From: a virus
Direction: 5' to 3' (one strand)
IMG/VR virus record: IMGVR_UViG_3300025853_000825
Location: 1-20,904 of that record
DNA length: 20,904 nucleotides
How positions within the stretch are numbered: the stretch's first letter is position 1; each line of letters opens with the position of its first letter. The translations under genes and the position numbers were made by a program. Shown here piece after piece: positions 8,198 to 13,720 of the stretch. The notes below the pieces were generated by a model. That model was not told the origin of the DNA, searched no databases, and worked only from the letters and a program-made list of their open reading frames with translations.

Positions 8198-8557
8198 TTA
8201 GTTTCCTCTCAACTGTAGTCTATCTAAAAGATCTACGATTGCTTGCATTGGTGATGTGGGATTATTCTTTTGATCTAATTTTCTCTGTTGATCAATAGCG
8301 TATTGCTCTAGATACCTTTGGTATTCAGGATCATAAAGTCCTGCGTCAGGCATTGGCATATTTCCACTTTGTATTAATCTCTGAATGATTGGGTCTGTTT
8401 GAACGCTAGGCGCAGCCGAAGCCATCATCATTTCACGATTACTCAATTGACCGAATGGTGTAGCACCAAGAAGATTGATTTCATTACCACCATTCAAACT
8501 CTTTACTAATGCCAATTCATTCATACTCAATTGACCAAAAGGATTATAACCCATCAT
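8198..8557 (-). CDS. Unknown late protein with PFGQLS repeat
   Basis: 119 residues. The N-terminal half repeats a motif: NPFGQLSMNELALVKS near 5-20 and TPFGQLSNREMMMASA near 33-48, about 28 residues apart. A proline-rich middle (SGNMPMPDAGLYDPEY) and a polar helical tail (YLEQYAIDQQRKLDQ) follow. No family recognised. The start overlaps the preceding micro-gene stop (ATGA). A virion or tail-assembly role is possible from position, but nothing in the sequence shows it. Confidence 0.7.
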   Translation of the reverse strand: MMGYNPFGQLSMNELALVKSLNGGNEINLLGATPFGQLSNREMMMASAAPSVQTDPIIQRLIQSGNMPMPDAGLYDPEYQRYLEQYAIDQQRKLDQKNNPTSPMQAIVDLLDRLQLRGN

Positions 8558-8613
8558 TTCTTTTTACCTTTACCATAAGATTTTTTACCACCATATTTTC
8601 TGCCACAAGCCAT
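8554..8613 (-). CDS. Micro-gene: 19-residue Lys/Gly peptide
   Basis: A 19-codon reading frame, MACGRKYGGKKSYGKGKKK. It is preceded by AAAGGAAATAAA, a good ribosome site, and its stop overlaps the next start (ATGA). It would be the first gene of the leftward late operon. Very short Lys/Gly-rich peptides of this kind occur at this place in other phages as far as I recall. It could be a genuine peptide or mainly a translation-initiation leader for the gene behind it. Confidence 0.55.
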   Translation of the reverse strand: MACGRKYGGKKSYGKGKKK

Positions 8614-8708
8614 TTTATTTCCTTTGTCTGTGTGTAATTATTTGATTTAAAAAATATTTTATTAACTAACTCTACAAAAAATTCCAGGATTTCTATAGAT
8701 CAACCAAT

Positions 8709-8747
8709 AAAAAAAAGAGCCACTTCTCGGAGGATGAAATGGCTCTT
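8709..8747 (-). terminator. Intrinsic terminator ahead of the late operon, with CCUCCG loop
   Basis: On the minus strand AAGAGCCAUUUC pairs with GAAGUGGCUCUU in a 12-bp stem with one G-U pair, closed by a nine-base loop AUCCUCCGA, and runs into eight U. On the plus strand the same stem has an A-C mismatch and no U tract, so the structured RNA is the leftward one. It stands 96 bases before the first late gene. Confidence 0.85.
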
Positions 8748-8787
8748 AACGGAGGGTAAGAATATTGCAGACGCAACTTTCCTACAG
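8709..8787 (-). ncRNA. Candidate anti-Shine-Dalgarno small RNA (late leader)
   Basis: A leftward transcript starting about 7 bases after the TATAAT at 8799-8794 and ending in the terminator would be about 79 nt with no reading frame. It carries CCUCCG twice: once unpaired just before the stem (8755-8750, within ACCCUCCGUUAA) and once in the terminator loop (8733-8728). Both are exact complements of the CGGAGG box in front of eight early genes. The first matches up to ten bases of the UUAACGGAGG-type sites; the loop matches the CGGAGGAU-type sites. Leftward late genes use AAGGA-type sites and would escape. That it accumulates and regulates is inference. Confidence 0.5.
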
Positions 8788-8793
8788 GTTTAT

Positions 8794-8827
8794 ATTATAC
8801 AGATACTTTTGTGGATTCGTATGTAGT
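8794..8827 (-). promoter_or_regulatory. Leftward late promoter with 17-base upstream box
   Basis: Minus-strand -10 TATAAT at 8799-8794. The box ACTACATACGAATCCAC (8827-8811) lies 11 bases upstream and covers the -35 region, where no TTGACA is found. The same box, with one change and the same 11-base gap, occurs at 9384-9368, so it probably binds an activator or a modified RNA polymerase. Confidence 0.65.
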
Positions 8828-8833
8828 GATTTA

Positions 8834-9154
8834 TTAATAATGTATTTTATTTTCAATTAACTCTAGCAAGTGGTTCAAAGCTAATTCTAACTTCATCTCA
8901 TAAGCTATTGGTTTTTTACTTCCAAGATAACGATAGTAGATGGCTGCTTTTTCTTGTGAATCTAAATCATCAATAGCCGTATCAATAATATCTACATTAG
9001 TGGAGTTGGAACTCTCAATCATATCCTCAAAAGAATTATTACCACTAGAGACCAATCCAATAGATTTGCTAGGATAGCCTAACTTATGCGAATGAGATCT
9101 CATCCAATGAGACCAATCTTTAAGAATATCTTCTAATCTAGATAATGTAATCAT
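8834..9154 (-). CDS. Candidate late antiterminator, Q-like
   Basis: About 106 residues from the chosen ATG (MITLSRLEDILKDWSHWMRS). An earlier in-frame ATG at 9190 would translate the terminator U tract into a run of Phe, so it is rejected. Features resembling phage antiterminator Q-type proteins are W-x-x-W-M near the start, KLGYPSKS, a D-I-I-D-T-A-I-D-D-L helix, and Q-E-K-A-A-I-Y-Y-R-Y. The helix-turn-helix usually following seems shortened (LGSKKPIAYEMKLELALNHLL). Context supports the role: a promoter and terminator precede it, and the late promoter, terminator and late operon follow it, much as in lambda Q-pR'-tR'. The ribosome site is weak. Could instead be another small regulator. Confidence 0.5.
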   Translation of the reverse strand: MITLSRLEDILKDWSHWMRSHSHKLGYPSKSIGLVSSGNNSFEDMIESSNSTNVDIIDTAIDDLDSQEKAAIYYRYLGSKKPIAYEMKLELALNHLLELIENKIHY

Positions 9155-9175
9155 CAATAAATCATACCTATGAAT

Positions 9176-9200
9176 AAAAAAAAAGACCAATCTAGGTCTT
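9176..9200 (-). terminator. Intrinsic terminator ahead of the Q-like gene
   Basis: On the minus strand AAGACC and GGTCTT form a 6-bp stem with loop UAGAUU, followed by nine U. It lies between the leftward promoter at 9351-9384 and the Q-like start at 9154, so transcripts from that promoter would end here unless read-through occurs. Confidence 0.75.
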
Positions 9201-9209
9201 AATTAATTG

Positions 9210-9226
9210 TATACTTTTAAAGTATA
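9210..9226. repeat. 17-base palindrome TATACTTTTAAAGTATA
   Basis: Perfect 8-base arms (TATACTTT/AAAGTATA) around one central base, just upstream (in leftward sense) of the terminator at 9176-9200. A symmetrical AT-rich site like this may be a dimeric protein operator. No binding protein can be named. Confidence 0.5.
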
Positions 9227-9278
9227 AACTTATTGCCTTACAGATCATGCAATGATGAAATCGTTCTCAACTCTCAAA

Positions 9279-9306
9279 GTTGCCAACCCTGGAGGGGGTT
9301 GTCAAC
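9279..9306 (-). repeat. Inverted repeat or hairpin with CCUCCA loop
   Basis: Arms GTTGCCAACCC (9279-9289) and GGGTTGTCAAC (9296-9306) pair over 11 bases with a single mismatch around a six-base loop. In the leftward RNA the loop is CCUCCA; in the rightward RNA it would be UGGAGG. No U tract follows, so it is not a terminator. It could also be a DNA operator. Confidence 0.65.
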
Positions 9307-9350
9307 CTCGCATCTTTCTCGCTTTCACATTGCCTGTAAAACAAGGTTAG

Positions 9351-9384
9351 ATTTTATCATGTGGATTGTGGGTTCGTATGTAGT
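9351..9384 (-). promoter_or_regulatory. Second leftward promoter with the shared 17-base box
   Basis: The box ACTACATACGAACCCAC (9384-9368) matches the late-promoter box at 16 of 17 positions. Eleven bases downstream is TAAAAT (9356-9351) as the -10. The spacing is identical to that of the promoter at 8794-8827. It would drive the leader RNA and, on read-through, the Q-like gene. Confidence 0.55.
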
Positions 9385-9420
9385 AAATTAAATTATTTTT
9401 AATTATTTTCATTATGGGTG

Positions 9421-9448
9421 TTGCTTTTTTATATGAAAAGCCTATAAT
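9421..9448 (+). promoter_or_regulatory. Rightward early promoter
   Basis: TTGCTT at 9421-9426 and TATAAT at 9443-9448 with a 16-base spacer, a good sigma-70 match. Transcription would start near 9455, about 28 bases before the first early gene. It faces away from the leftward promoter at 9351-9384, forming a divergent control region. Host RNA polymerase should read it without a phage factor. Confidence 0.8.
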
Positions 9449-9482
9449 ACCTATATAGACATTTAACTAAACGGAGGTAAAA

Positions 9483-9698
9483 ATGACTATATTAGACACA
9501 GTAACAGACCTAGCAACAATCCTTACTGCAATGCGTGAGGACTTTCAAAATGACAATGATGCTGCAGAATTTTCTTCAGACATTTTTGATCCTATCAAAG
9601 AGTGTGACGAGTACCACGATTGGAGTGCCAAGCGTGATGCAGAAGCACTAGACAATCAAATCCAAGATCAACTTTACATTAACGGAGGTAATAGATAA
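9483..9698 (+). CDS. First early protein, small acidic, unknown function
   Basis: 71 residues, rich in Asp/Glu (MREDFQNDNDAAEFSSDIFD in the middle, AKRDAEALDNQIQDQ near the end). No recognised domain. It starts 5 bases after an AACGGAGGT site and is the gene nearest the early promoter, so it is likely made first and strongly. Small acidic first-made phage proteins often bind host proteins or mimic DNA, but nothing here proves that. Its last codons (INGGNR) are encoded by the ribosome site of the next gene. Confidence 0.75.
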   Translation: MTILDTVTDLATILTAMREDFQNDNDAAEFSSDIFDPIKECDEYHDWSAKRDAEALDNQIQDQLYINGGNR

Positions 9699-9904
9699 TG
9701 GAAAACATCTTAAATACATATATCAATAAACTTCAAAGTGCAGATTGGTACTATGAATATAGCGATGACTTCGGTGCACATGAAAATGGTAGAAAACAAA
9801 TGAACGAATTGCACGAGTTAGCAAAAACTGTAGATCCTAATTTTAAAATTTGGAATCAGTATTGCCCTATTGAAAAATATTTACAAAACGGAGGTAATGC
9901 ATAA
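9698..9904 (+). CDS. Small early protein, unknown function
   Basis: 68 residues with several Trp and Tyr (SADWYYEYSDDF near the N-terminus; IWNQYCPIEKYLQ near the C-terminus). No family recognised. The start overlaps the preceding stop by one base and is served by TTAACGGAGGT, nine bases upstream. That site has the longest match (ten bases) to the candidate small RNA at 8709-8787. Confidence 0.75.
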   Translation: MENILNTYINKLQSADWYYEYSDDFGAHENGRKQMNELHELAKTVDPNFKIWNQYCPIEKYLQNGGNA

Positions 9905-10059
9905 TGGAATATGTAGATATTAAATCAAACCAAGAAGCGTGGTATGAACGCTTCATTGAAGACTACATGGCAGACGGATGGTTAGAATCTTTAGCCGTTA
10001 TCCTAGCCACTAGAAACTTTAACGAACTTTACAGTAACCTACCTGATGGAGGTGAATGA
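9904..10059 (+). CDS. Small early protein, unknown function
   Basis: 51 residues starting MEYVDIKSNQEAWYERFIED, helical and acidic, ending LPDGGE. The ATG overlaps the previous stop by one base and has an AAACGGAGGT site nine bases upstream. No domain recognised. Coding is supported by an uninterrupted frame between well-placed start and stop in a compact operon. Confidence 0.7.
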   Translation: MEYVDIKSNQEAWYERFIEDYMADGWLESLAVILATRNFNELYSNLPDGGE

Positions 10060-10060
10060 A

Positions 10061-10258
10061 ATGAATAGATACGAATTTTTTGCAGTTACATTTTGGATCA
10101 AGGGCATGATCCGAGAGTACAAGAGAACATGGAAGGTTCTAGCATTCGATCATAGGGATGCAGAACGCAAAGGCAAAGAGCATTTGACCGATAGACAAAT
10201 GTCTCAGATTTATGCGAGTTGTACATCTATCATTACTAAGGAGGAATATTATGCCTAG
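10061..10258 (+). CDS. Small basic early protein, unknown function
   Basis: 65 residues from the ATG behind GATGGAGGTGA: MNRYEFFAVTFWIKGMIREY, then KRTWKVLAFDHRDAERKGKEHL. An ATG 15 bases earlier in frame lies in front of the ribosome site's best spacing and is less likely. The Y-E-F-F-A-V...W-K-V-L-A-F-D-x-x-D-A-E pattern looks like a small beta-alpha fold with one strand-rich half. No family named. It is one of the few early genes with TGGAGG rather than CGGAGG. Confidence 0.7.
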   Translation: MNRYEFFAVTFWIKGMIREYKRTWKVLAFDHRDAERKGKEHLTDRQMSQIYASCTSIITKEEYYA

Positions 10259-10481
10259 CAAAGCATTAGAAAATTATCTAGACAACATCATAGGTTCTGA
10301 TCATAAGATCAAGCCTATGACTAACCGAGAAGCTAAAAAGCATCTCATCACTTACTACACAGACAAGGCTCAGGAAGATGCAGACAATGGCATCTATCCT
10401 GACCAAAAGCCTTTCACCGGTACGGACAAAATGGAGTTAAAAGTTTTGCACCGTAAAATTTTTGGGAAGGATATATCATGA
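10251..10481 (+). CDS. Small early protein, unknown function
   Basis: 76 residues from the ATG with an ideal AAGGAGG site six bases upstream: MPSKALENYLDNIIGSDHKI and on, with KPMTNREAKKHLITYYTDKA in the middle. A longer in-frame version starting inside the previous gene has no ribosome site and is rejected. The frame overlaps the previous gene by 8 bases. Charged and helical; no domain recognised. Confidence 0.7.
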   Translation: MPSKALENYLDNIIGSDHKIKPMTNREAKKHLITYYTDKAQEDADNGIYPDQKPFTGTDKMELKVLHRKIFGKDIS

Positions 10482-10681
10482 AAAAAGATATTTTAACTCA
10501 AGGGTTACATTTACTTGAGAAACCAAAACGTTCTGTAATGTCTATGAATGATTTATCTGAAGCAGACCTTATAGAATATCAAAAATGGATTGTAGAAAAA
10601 GAATTAGAAACTTATAAACAATTAAAGAAGATGAAATTAAAAAATAAAATAGGGGGTAACCATGAAACGTACATCAAATAA
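10478..10681 (+). CDS. Small charged early protein, unknown function
   Basis: 67 residues, Lys/Glu-rich helices (SEADLIEYQKWIVEKELETY then KQLKKMKLKNK), perhaps a coiled coil. It overlaps the preceding gene by ATGA and follows a GGGAAGGAT site. Its last 20 bases overlap the next gene, whose ribosome site GGGGGT lies within it. No family recognised. Confidence 0.65.
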   Translation: MKKDILTQGLHLLEKPKRSVMSMNDLSEADLIEYQKWIVEKELETYKQLKKMKLKNKIGGNHETYIK

Positions 10682-10949
10682 TTTTGTGACTAGGTTATGT
10701 AGGCTTAGCGAAGATCATGTTGATACTCTTAATAAGATTAGGGAAAGTGTTAGCTTTATAAACAAACAAGCTAATAGAAGACTTTTTAGGGTGGATGTAA
10801 AACCTCGTAAGCCTATTGATACCAATAAGGGTTACGGTTATGGTGGCAATGTTATTGGTGGACTTAACAATGCCGTATTTGTAGATGTTTATATTAGACC
10901 TATTAATGGCAATCTTTATTTTAACGGAGGTTATTATGAAACTAACTAA
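10662..10949 (+). CDS. Early protein, unknown function
   Basis: 95 residues. The first half is basic and helical (TSNNFVTRLCRLSEDHVDTL), the second half Gly/Asn/Tyr-rich (KGYGYGGNVIGGLNNAVFVDVYIRP). Start behind AATAGGGGGTAACC. It overlaps its upstream neighbour by 20 bases and its downstream one by 14. No domain recognised. Confidence 0.7.
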   Translation: MKRTSNNFVTRLCRLSEDHVDTLNKIRESVSFINKQANRRLFRVDVKPRKPIDTNKGYGYGGNVIGGLNNAVFVDVYIRPINGNLYFNGGYYETN

Positions 10950-11133
10950 AGCACGAAGAGATTATAAATGTCATCAATGCAAATCTAAAATTTGTCGTGG
11001 TGATCATTATGTCAAAAAAACAATTAGCATTGGAAGTCCTAGTAAGGAAACTGTGGAAGATGGTATGCACATCATGCATGGTATCCGTATTGGGGTTGAA
11101 TATTGTGTAACTTGTTACGGAGGACAATCATGA
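10936..11133 (+). CDS. Small zinc-ribbon-like early protein
   Basis: 65 residues from the ATG with TTAACGGAGG six bases upstream; a longer frame beginning in the previous gene is rejected because it lacks such a site. C-H-Q-C-K-S-K-I-C near residues 12-19 and C-V-T-C near 58-61 could hold one zinc ion, with a G-D-H-Y-V-K-K strand between. This resembles treble-clef or zinc-ribbon mini-proteins, but the partner is unknown. Confidence 0.7.
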   Translation: MKLTKARRDYKCHQCKSKICRGDHYVKKTISIGSPSKETVEDGMHIMHGIRIGVEYCVTCYGGQS

Positions 11134-11369
11134 AATTTGTAGAGATAGGTAATTTATCAGACACTACTAATGCAAAACTAGATTGGATCATTCACATTAT
11201 GGAAACACGAGTGGTTCATAAAATGACACGAGGTGAAGATCCAAAGTTTGACACAAATGATTTTCAAGCCATGTCATGTGTTTTCAATGTTCCGAAATCA
11301 GAGTTAAGAAAAATTTTTAAAGCGTGTTGGTCTATTTGGACTAAACAAAAAACGGAGGATAAATCATGA
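11130..11369 (+). CDS. Small early protein, unknown function
   Basis: 79 residues from the ATG behind TTACGGAGGACAATC, overlapping the preceding stop (ATGA). Sequence includes NAKLDWIIHIMETRVVHKMT and a C-terminal part SELRKIFKACWSIWTKQK. Helical; no recognised domain. Confidence 0.7.
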   Translation: MKFVEIGNLSDTTNAKLDWIIHIMETRVVHKMTRGEDPKFDTNDFQAMSCVFNVPKSELRKIFKACWSIWTKQKTEDKS

Positions 11370-11536
11370 GTTTTCTAGATGTAAAAATAATAAACGACAA
11401 AACCGTTAGGATTGAAATGGACGGTTGGAATATATTTATTGACGATGGCACAAACGAAAAACTTATCTATAGCGACAAGCCATGTTGGGTTGATGTGCCA
11501 AACGATTCTAAAATTAGTTTAATTACGGAGGATTAA
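11366..11536 (+). CDS. Small acidic early protein, unknown function
   Basis: 56 residues. The predicted strands (LDVKIINDKTVRIEMDGWNI, then FIDDGTNEKLIYS) suggest a small beta-rich fold. The start overlaps the previous stop (ATGA) and is served by AACGGAGGAT. The final codons, ITED, are encoded by the next gene's ribosome site. No family recognised. Confidence 0.7.
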   Translation: MSFLDVKIINDKTVRIEMDGWNIFIDDGTNEKLIYSDKPCWVDVPNDSKISLITED

Positions 11537-11538
11537 TC

Positions 11539-11772
11539 ATGGATGACGATAGAAATTTTTATCAAGATTATTACGGTCAATTAAAAGGTTATAAAGTTAA
11601 ATCTTTTGATGGCATGGTTGAGGATGACTTAGGTGGCAAACCTTTTCCACGCTTCACATTGACCAATGGCAAGAACGAGGTGCTACTAGAAGTTAGCCGA
11701 GACGAAGAGGGTAACGGTGGTGGCTTTTTATTTATATCTAATAAGGAAATTGATGATGAAGGCATTGAGTGA
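11539..11772 (+). CDS. Small acidic early protein, unknown function
   Basis: 77 residues: MDDDRNFYQDYYGQLKGYKV, then PFPRFTLTNGKNEVLLEVSR and GGGFLFI. The second half is a likely beta sheet. Start behind TTACGGAGGATTAATC. Its end overlaps the ERF gene by 20 bases, linking the small-gene cassette to the recombination genes in one transcript. No domain recognised. Confidence 0.75.
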   Translation: MDDDRNFYQDYYGQLKGYKVKSFDGMVEDDLGGKPFPRFTLTNGKNEVLLEVSRDEEGNGGGFLFISNKEIDDEGIE

Positions 11773-12208
11773 AATACAAAATAAATTAGAAGTTAAAAAA
11801 GATGGAAAGAATCCATTTAGTGGTTGGTCTTTCCGTAACATAGAATCCATCTTGGATAAACTAAAACCAATACTTAAAGAACATCCTGAAGTGGTCATTA
11901 CATTGACGGATGAGTTTAAAGAGATTGGTCAATATGGAATAGTATGTGAATCAACGGCTACTTACTATGAGGATGGTTGTCCATTAGCATTTAGTAAGGG
12001 TAGTGCTAGGGTTCATTTTGGTAAGAAGGGTTGTGATGCATCGCAAGAATTTGGTAGTGCGAGTTCATATGCAAGGCGTTATGCTATTTCAGGCTTGCTT
12101 CTAGTGAGTGGTGGTGAAGTAGATCCTGATGAGACTGACACTACAGATCTGAATAACGGTGAAGTGGTTGTCAATCCAAAAGTCGTAGGGGAAGATCTAC
12201 TTCTATGA
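11753..12208 (+). CDS. erf: ERF-family single-strand annealing protein
   Basis: 151 residues from the ATG behind AATAAGGAAATTG; an ATG one codon later is equally possible. ERF proteins coat single-stranded DNA and anneal it during phage recombination and genome circularisation. Evidence: SGWSFRNIESILDKLKPIL near 23-41 matches the Y/F-R-N-x-E start of the domain, and the signature GSASSYARRYAISGLL stands at 101-116, followed by acidic D-P-D-E-T-D. It is shorter than P22 Erf (about 204), lacking a long C-terminal part. A YqaJ exonuclease downstream completes the expected exonuclease-annealase pair. Confidence 0.9.
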   Translation: MMKALSEIQNKLEVKKDGKNPFSGWSFRNIESILDKLKPILKEHPEVVITLTDEFKEIGQYGIVCESTATYYEDGCPLAFSKGSARVHFGKKGCDASQEFGSASSYARRYAISGLLLVSGGEVDPDETDTTDLNNGEVVVNPKVVGEDLLL

Positions 12209-12624
12209 TTCAAATCCAAGACCTTTTAGGTCGTTTAACAAAAGTCAAAAAAGTAGGGGAAGGTGAGTGGATCGCTTCTTCCCCTACAAGGAGGGATAGC
12301 AATCCATCACTTGCTATTAAACTCACTCATGATCAAAAGATACTGTTAAAAGATTTCGGTGGCTCAAGTGTTGAGCAAATTTGTGATGCTATAGGGATAG
12401 GCATACATGATCTATTTCCTGATAACCTCAACAAAGATTACGACAAAAGAATTATTTATCCGTTTAGTTCAAACATTTTAAAAGCATTAAGATTTGAACT
12501 AGGCATAGTATTAGTAAGTGGACTCCATATGGTCAAAGATAAAAAACTAACAGAAGAGGATATGGATAGACTTGCCCTCGCAATTGAACGAATTAAGGAA
12601 GCCTACGAATTATGTCTAAAATAG
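12205..12624 (+). CDS. CHC2 primase-like zinc-finger-derived protein without zinc ligands
   Basis: 139 residues, overlapping the ERF stop. Residues about 8-75 (LGRLTKVKKVGEGEWIASSP, then KILLKDFGGSSVEQICDAIG and HDLFPD) follow the DnaG/gp4-type CHC2 domain, where C-P-x-H-x-D-x-x-P-S-L precedes F-x-G-C-S. Here the Cys/His positions read Ser, Arg and Ser, so zinc binding should be lost. No Toprim domain follows; the C-terminal helices (YPFSSNILKALRFELGIVLV, DRLALAIERIKEAYE) resemble those of similar phage proteins I recall. The helicase gene follows directly, so a role in priming or helicase loading is plausible but unproven. Confidence 0.7.
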   Translation: MIQIQDLLGRLTKVKKVGEGEWIASSPTRRDSNPSLAIKLTHDQKILLKDFGGSSVEQICDAIGIGIHDLFPDNLNKDYDKRIIYPFSSNILKALRFELGIVLVSGLHMVKDKKLTEEDMDRLALAIERIKEAYELCLK

Positions 12625-13568
12625 AGCAAGGTGCAGAAGCACTAGATAAATTAAGATTAAAAAGACTCATGGTTAACGATAGTGATCTAGATAATTACGC
12701 TAGTCAGGTTGGCTTGGATGAGCATACAACGATTAGAAAACCTAACGACTTTATGGAGGAAACCATAGACTACTTTGAAAGTGGTGGCATGATGCAAGGA
12801 TCTGCTCTTGGCTTTCCCTTACATCAAGACAAGGCGTTTAGGTTTCAGGATAGGCAAGTAACGGCTTGGAGTGGATTTAACGGTCATGGTAAGTCCATGT
12901 TCTTGAATCAAGTCTTGCTACACTTTATCCTAGACGAGAATCAACCATGTCTAATGATCAGTCCTGAGATGTCACCAAAAATGCAATTGGCACGATGGGT
13001 TCGGCAGTTTGTAAAGAAGTCACTACCGACTCGTGACGACATCCTACGGTTCTGCGATGAGGTAGACGATAAACTATTCATTTATGATTTTGAAAATGCA
13101 GTCGGCAGCACTCGCATAATCAATGCAATTATCTATGCTACGGACAAGTTAAAAGCCAAGCATATTGTCATAGATTCACTCATGAAAATTAGTGATATAG
13201 ATTCTGAGGATTATGGTAAGCAAAGAGAATTTTTAAATACACTTTGTGCATTAGCCAAATCTCAAGAATGTCATATCCATTTAGTGGCTCATTCTCGTAA
13301 GGCATTTGATGAGGATCAACCACCAAACAAAATGGATGTGATGGGTAGTAGTAACCTTATCAACCAATGCGATCAACTCGTAACTGTTTGGCGTAATAAA
13401 CAAAAAGAAAAAGTTGATCCTGATCTGTTATCAGATGAAGATAAGGACAAGTGGCATAAAAAACCTGATGCAGAAGTTCACATTCAAAAGAACCGTCATG
13501 GTGATTTTGAGGGGGTACTGAAGTTTTGGTTTGATTCACCAACATTAACTTATAGGGAAAAGCCATGA
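12612..13568 (+). CDS. DnaB/gp4-type replicative helicase
   Basis: 318 residues with a RecA-like motor. Walker A GFNGHGKS at 88-95, Walker B IVIDS at 185-189, and HLVAHSRK at 223-230, typical of the DnaB-C family. This hexameric enzyme unwinds the replication fork using ATP. It is shorter than full DnaB (about 470) because the N-terminal primase-binding domain is absent. The upstream zinc-less CHC2-like gene overlaps it by 13 bases, so the two may act as a split primase-helicase pair. Start ATG lies within the upstream frame behind an AAGGAAG stretch. Confidence 0.9.
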   Translation: MSKIEQGAEALDKLRLKRLMVNDSDLDNYASQVGLDEHTTIRKPNDFMEETIDYFESGGMMQGSALGFPLHQDKAFRFQDRQVTAWSGFNGHGKSMFLNQVLLHFILDENQPCLMISPEMSPKMQLARWVRQFVKKSLPTRDDILRFCDEVDDKLFIYDFENAVGSTRIINAIIYATDKLKAKHIVIDSLMKISDIDSEDYGKQREFLNTLCALAKSQECHIHLVAHSRKAFDEDQPPNKMDVMGSSNLINQCDQLVTVWRNKQKEKVDPDLLSDEDKDKWHKKPDAEVHIQKNRHGDFEGVLKFWFDSPTLTYREKP

Positions 13569-13720
13569 AAAACGAGGGTATGAAAGCAGTCTTAAAAACA
13601 ATTGTAAAAGAATTTGATAGTGATATACAGTTTCGTGTGAGGTTAAATGACGGAAGGGTATTCAAAACTAAAGATTGGGATAAACTTAACAAGGTCTACA
13701 CTTATAGGACGAAAAAATGA
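13565..13720 (+). CDS. Small basic protein, unknown function
   Basis: 51 residues, linked to both neighbours by ATGA overlaps. The core FDSDIQFRVRLNDGRVFKTKD reads as a beta hairpin with basic strands, followed by KLNKVYTYRTKK. No family recognised. Its place between helicase and methyltransferase suggests a DNA-associated accessory protein. Coupled translation explains the lack of a strong ribosome site. Confidence 0.65.
   Translation: MKNEGMKAVLKTIVKEFDSDIQFRVRLNDGRVFKTKDWDKLNKVYTYRTKK

Larger units (their letters stand above)
9176..9344 (-). ncRNA. Candidate leader or small RNA with CCUCCA hairpin loop
   Basis: The stretch between the second leftward promoter and its terminator holds no plausible gene on either strand. 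A leftward RNA of about 170 nt would contain the hairpin at 9306-9279, whose loop shows CCUCCA, and would end in a U9 terminator. The loop complements UGGAGG, seen before the starts at 10061, 16447 and 18211. It may be a second anti-Shine-Dalgarno RNA or a Q-type loading leader. Expression is not shown. Confidence 0.35.

Noticed and set aside
8734-8826. Plus-strand mini-frames after CGGAGG in the late leader (MALNGG and a 30-codon frame)
   Set aside because: No rightward promoter upstream. The minus strand has a promoter, a perfect stem and a U tract. Kept only as an alternative origin for the candidate small RNA.
9361-9384. Possible tRNA T-arm around GGGTTCG
   Set aside because: No acceptor or anticodon stems can be folded around it; the motif is explained as the repeated promoter box.
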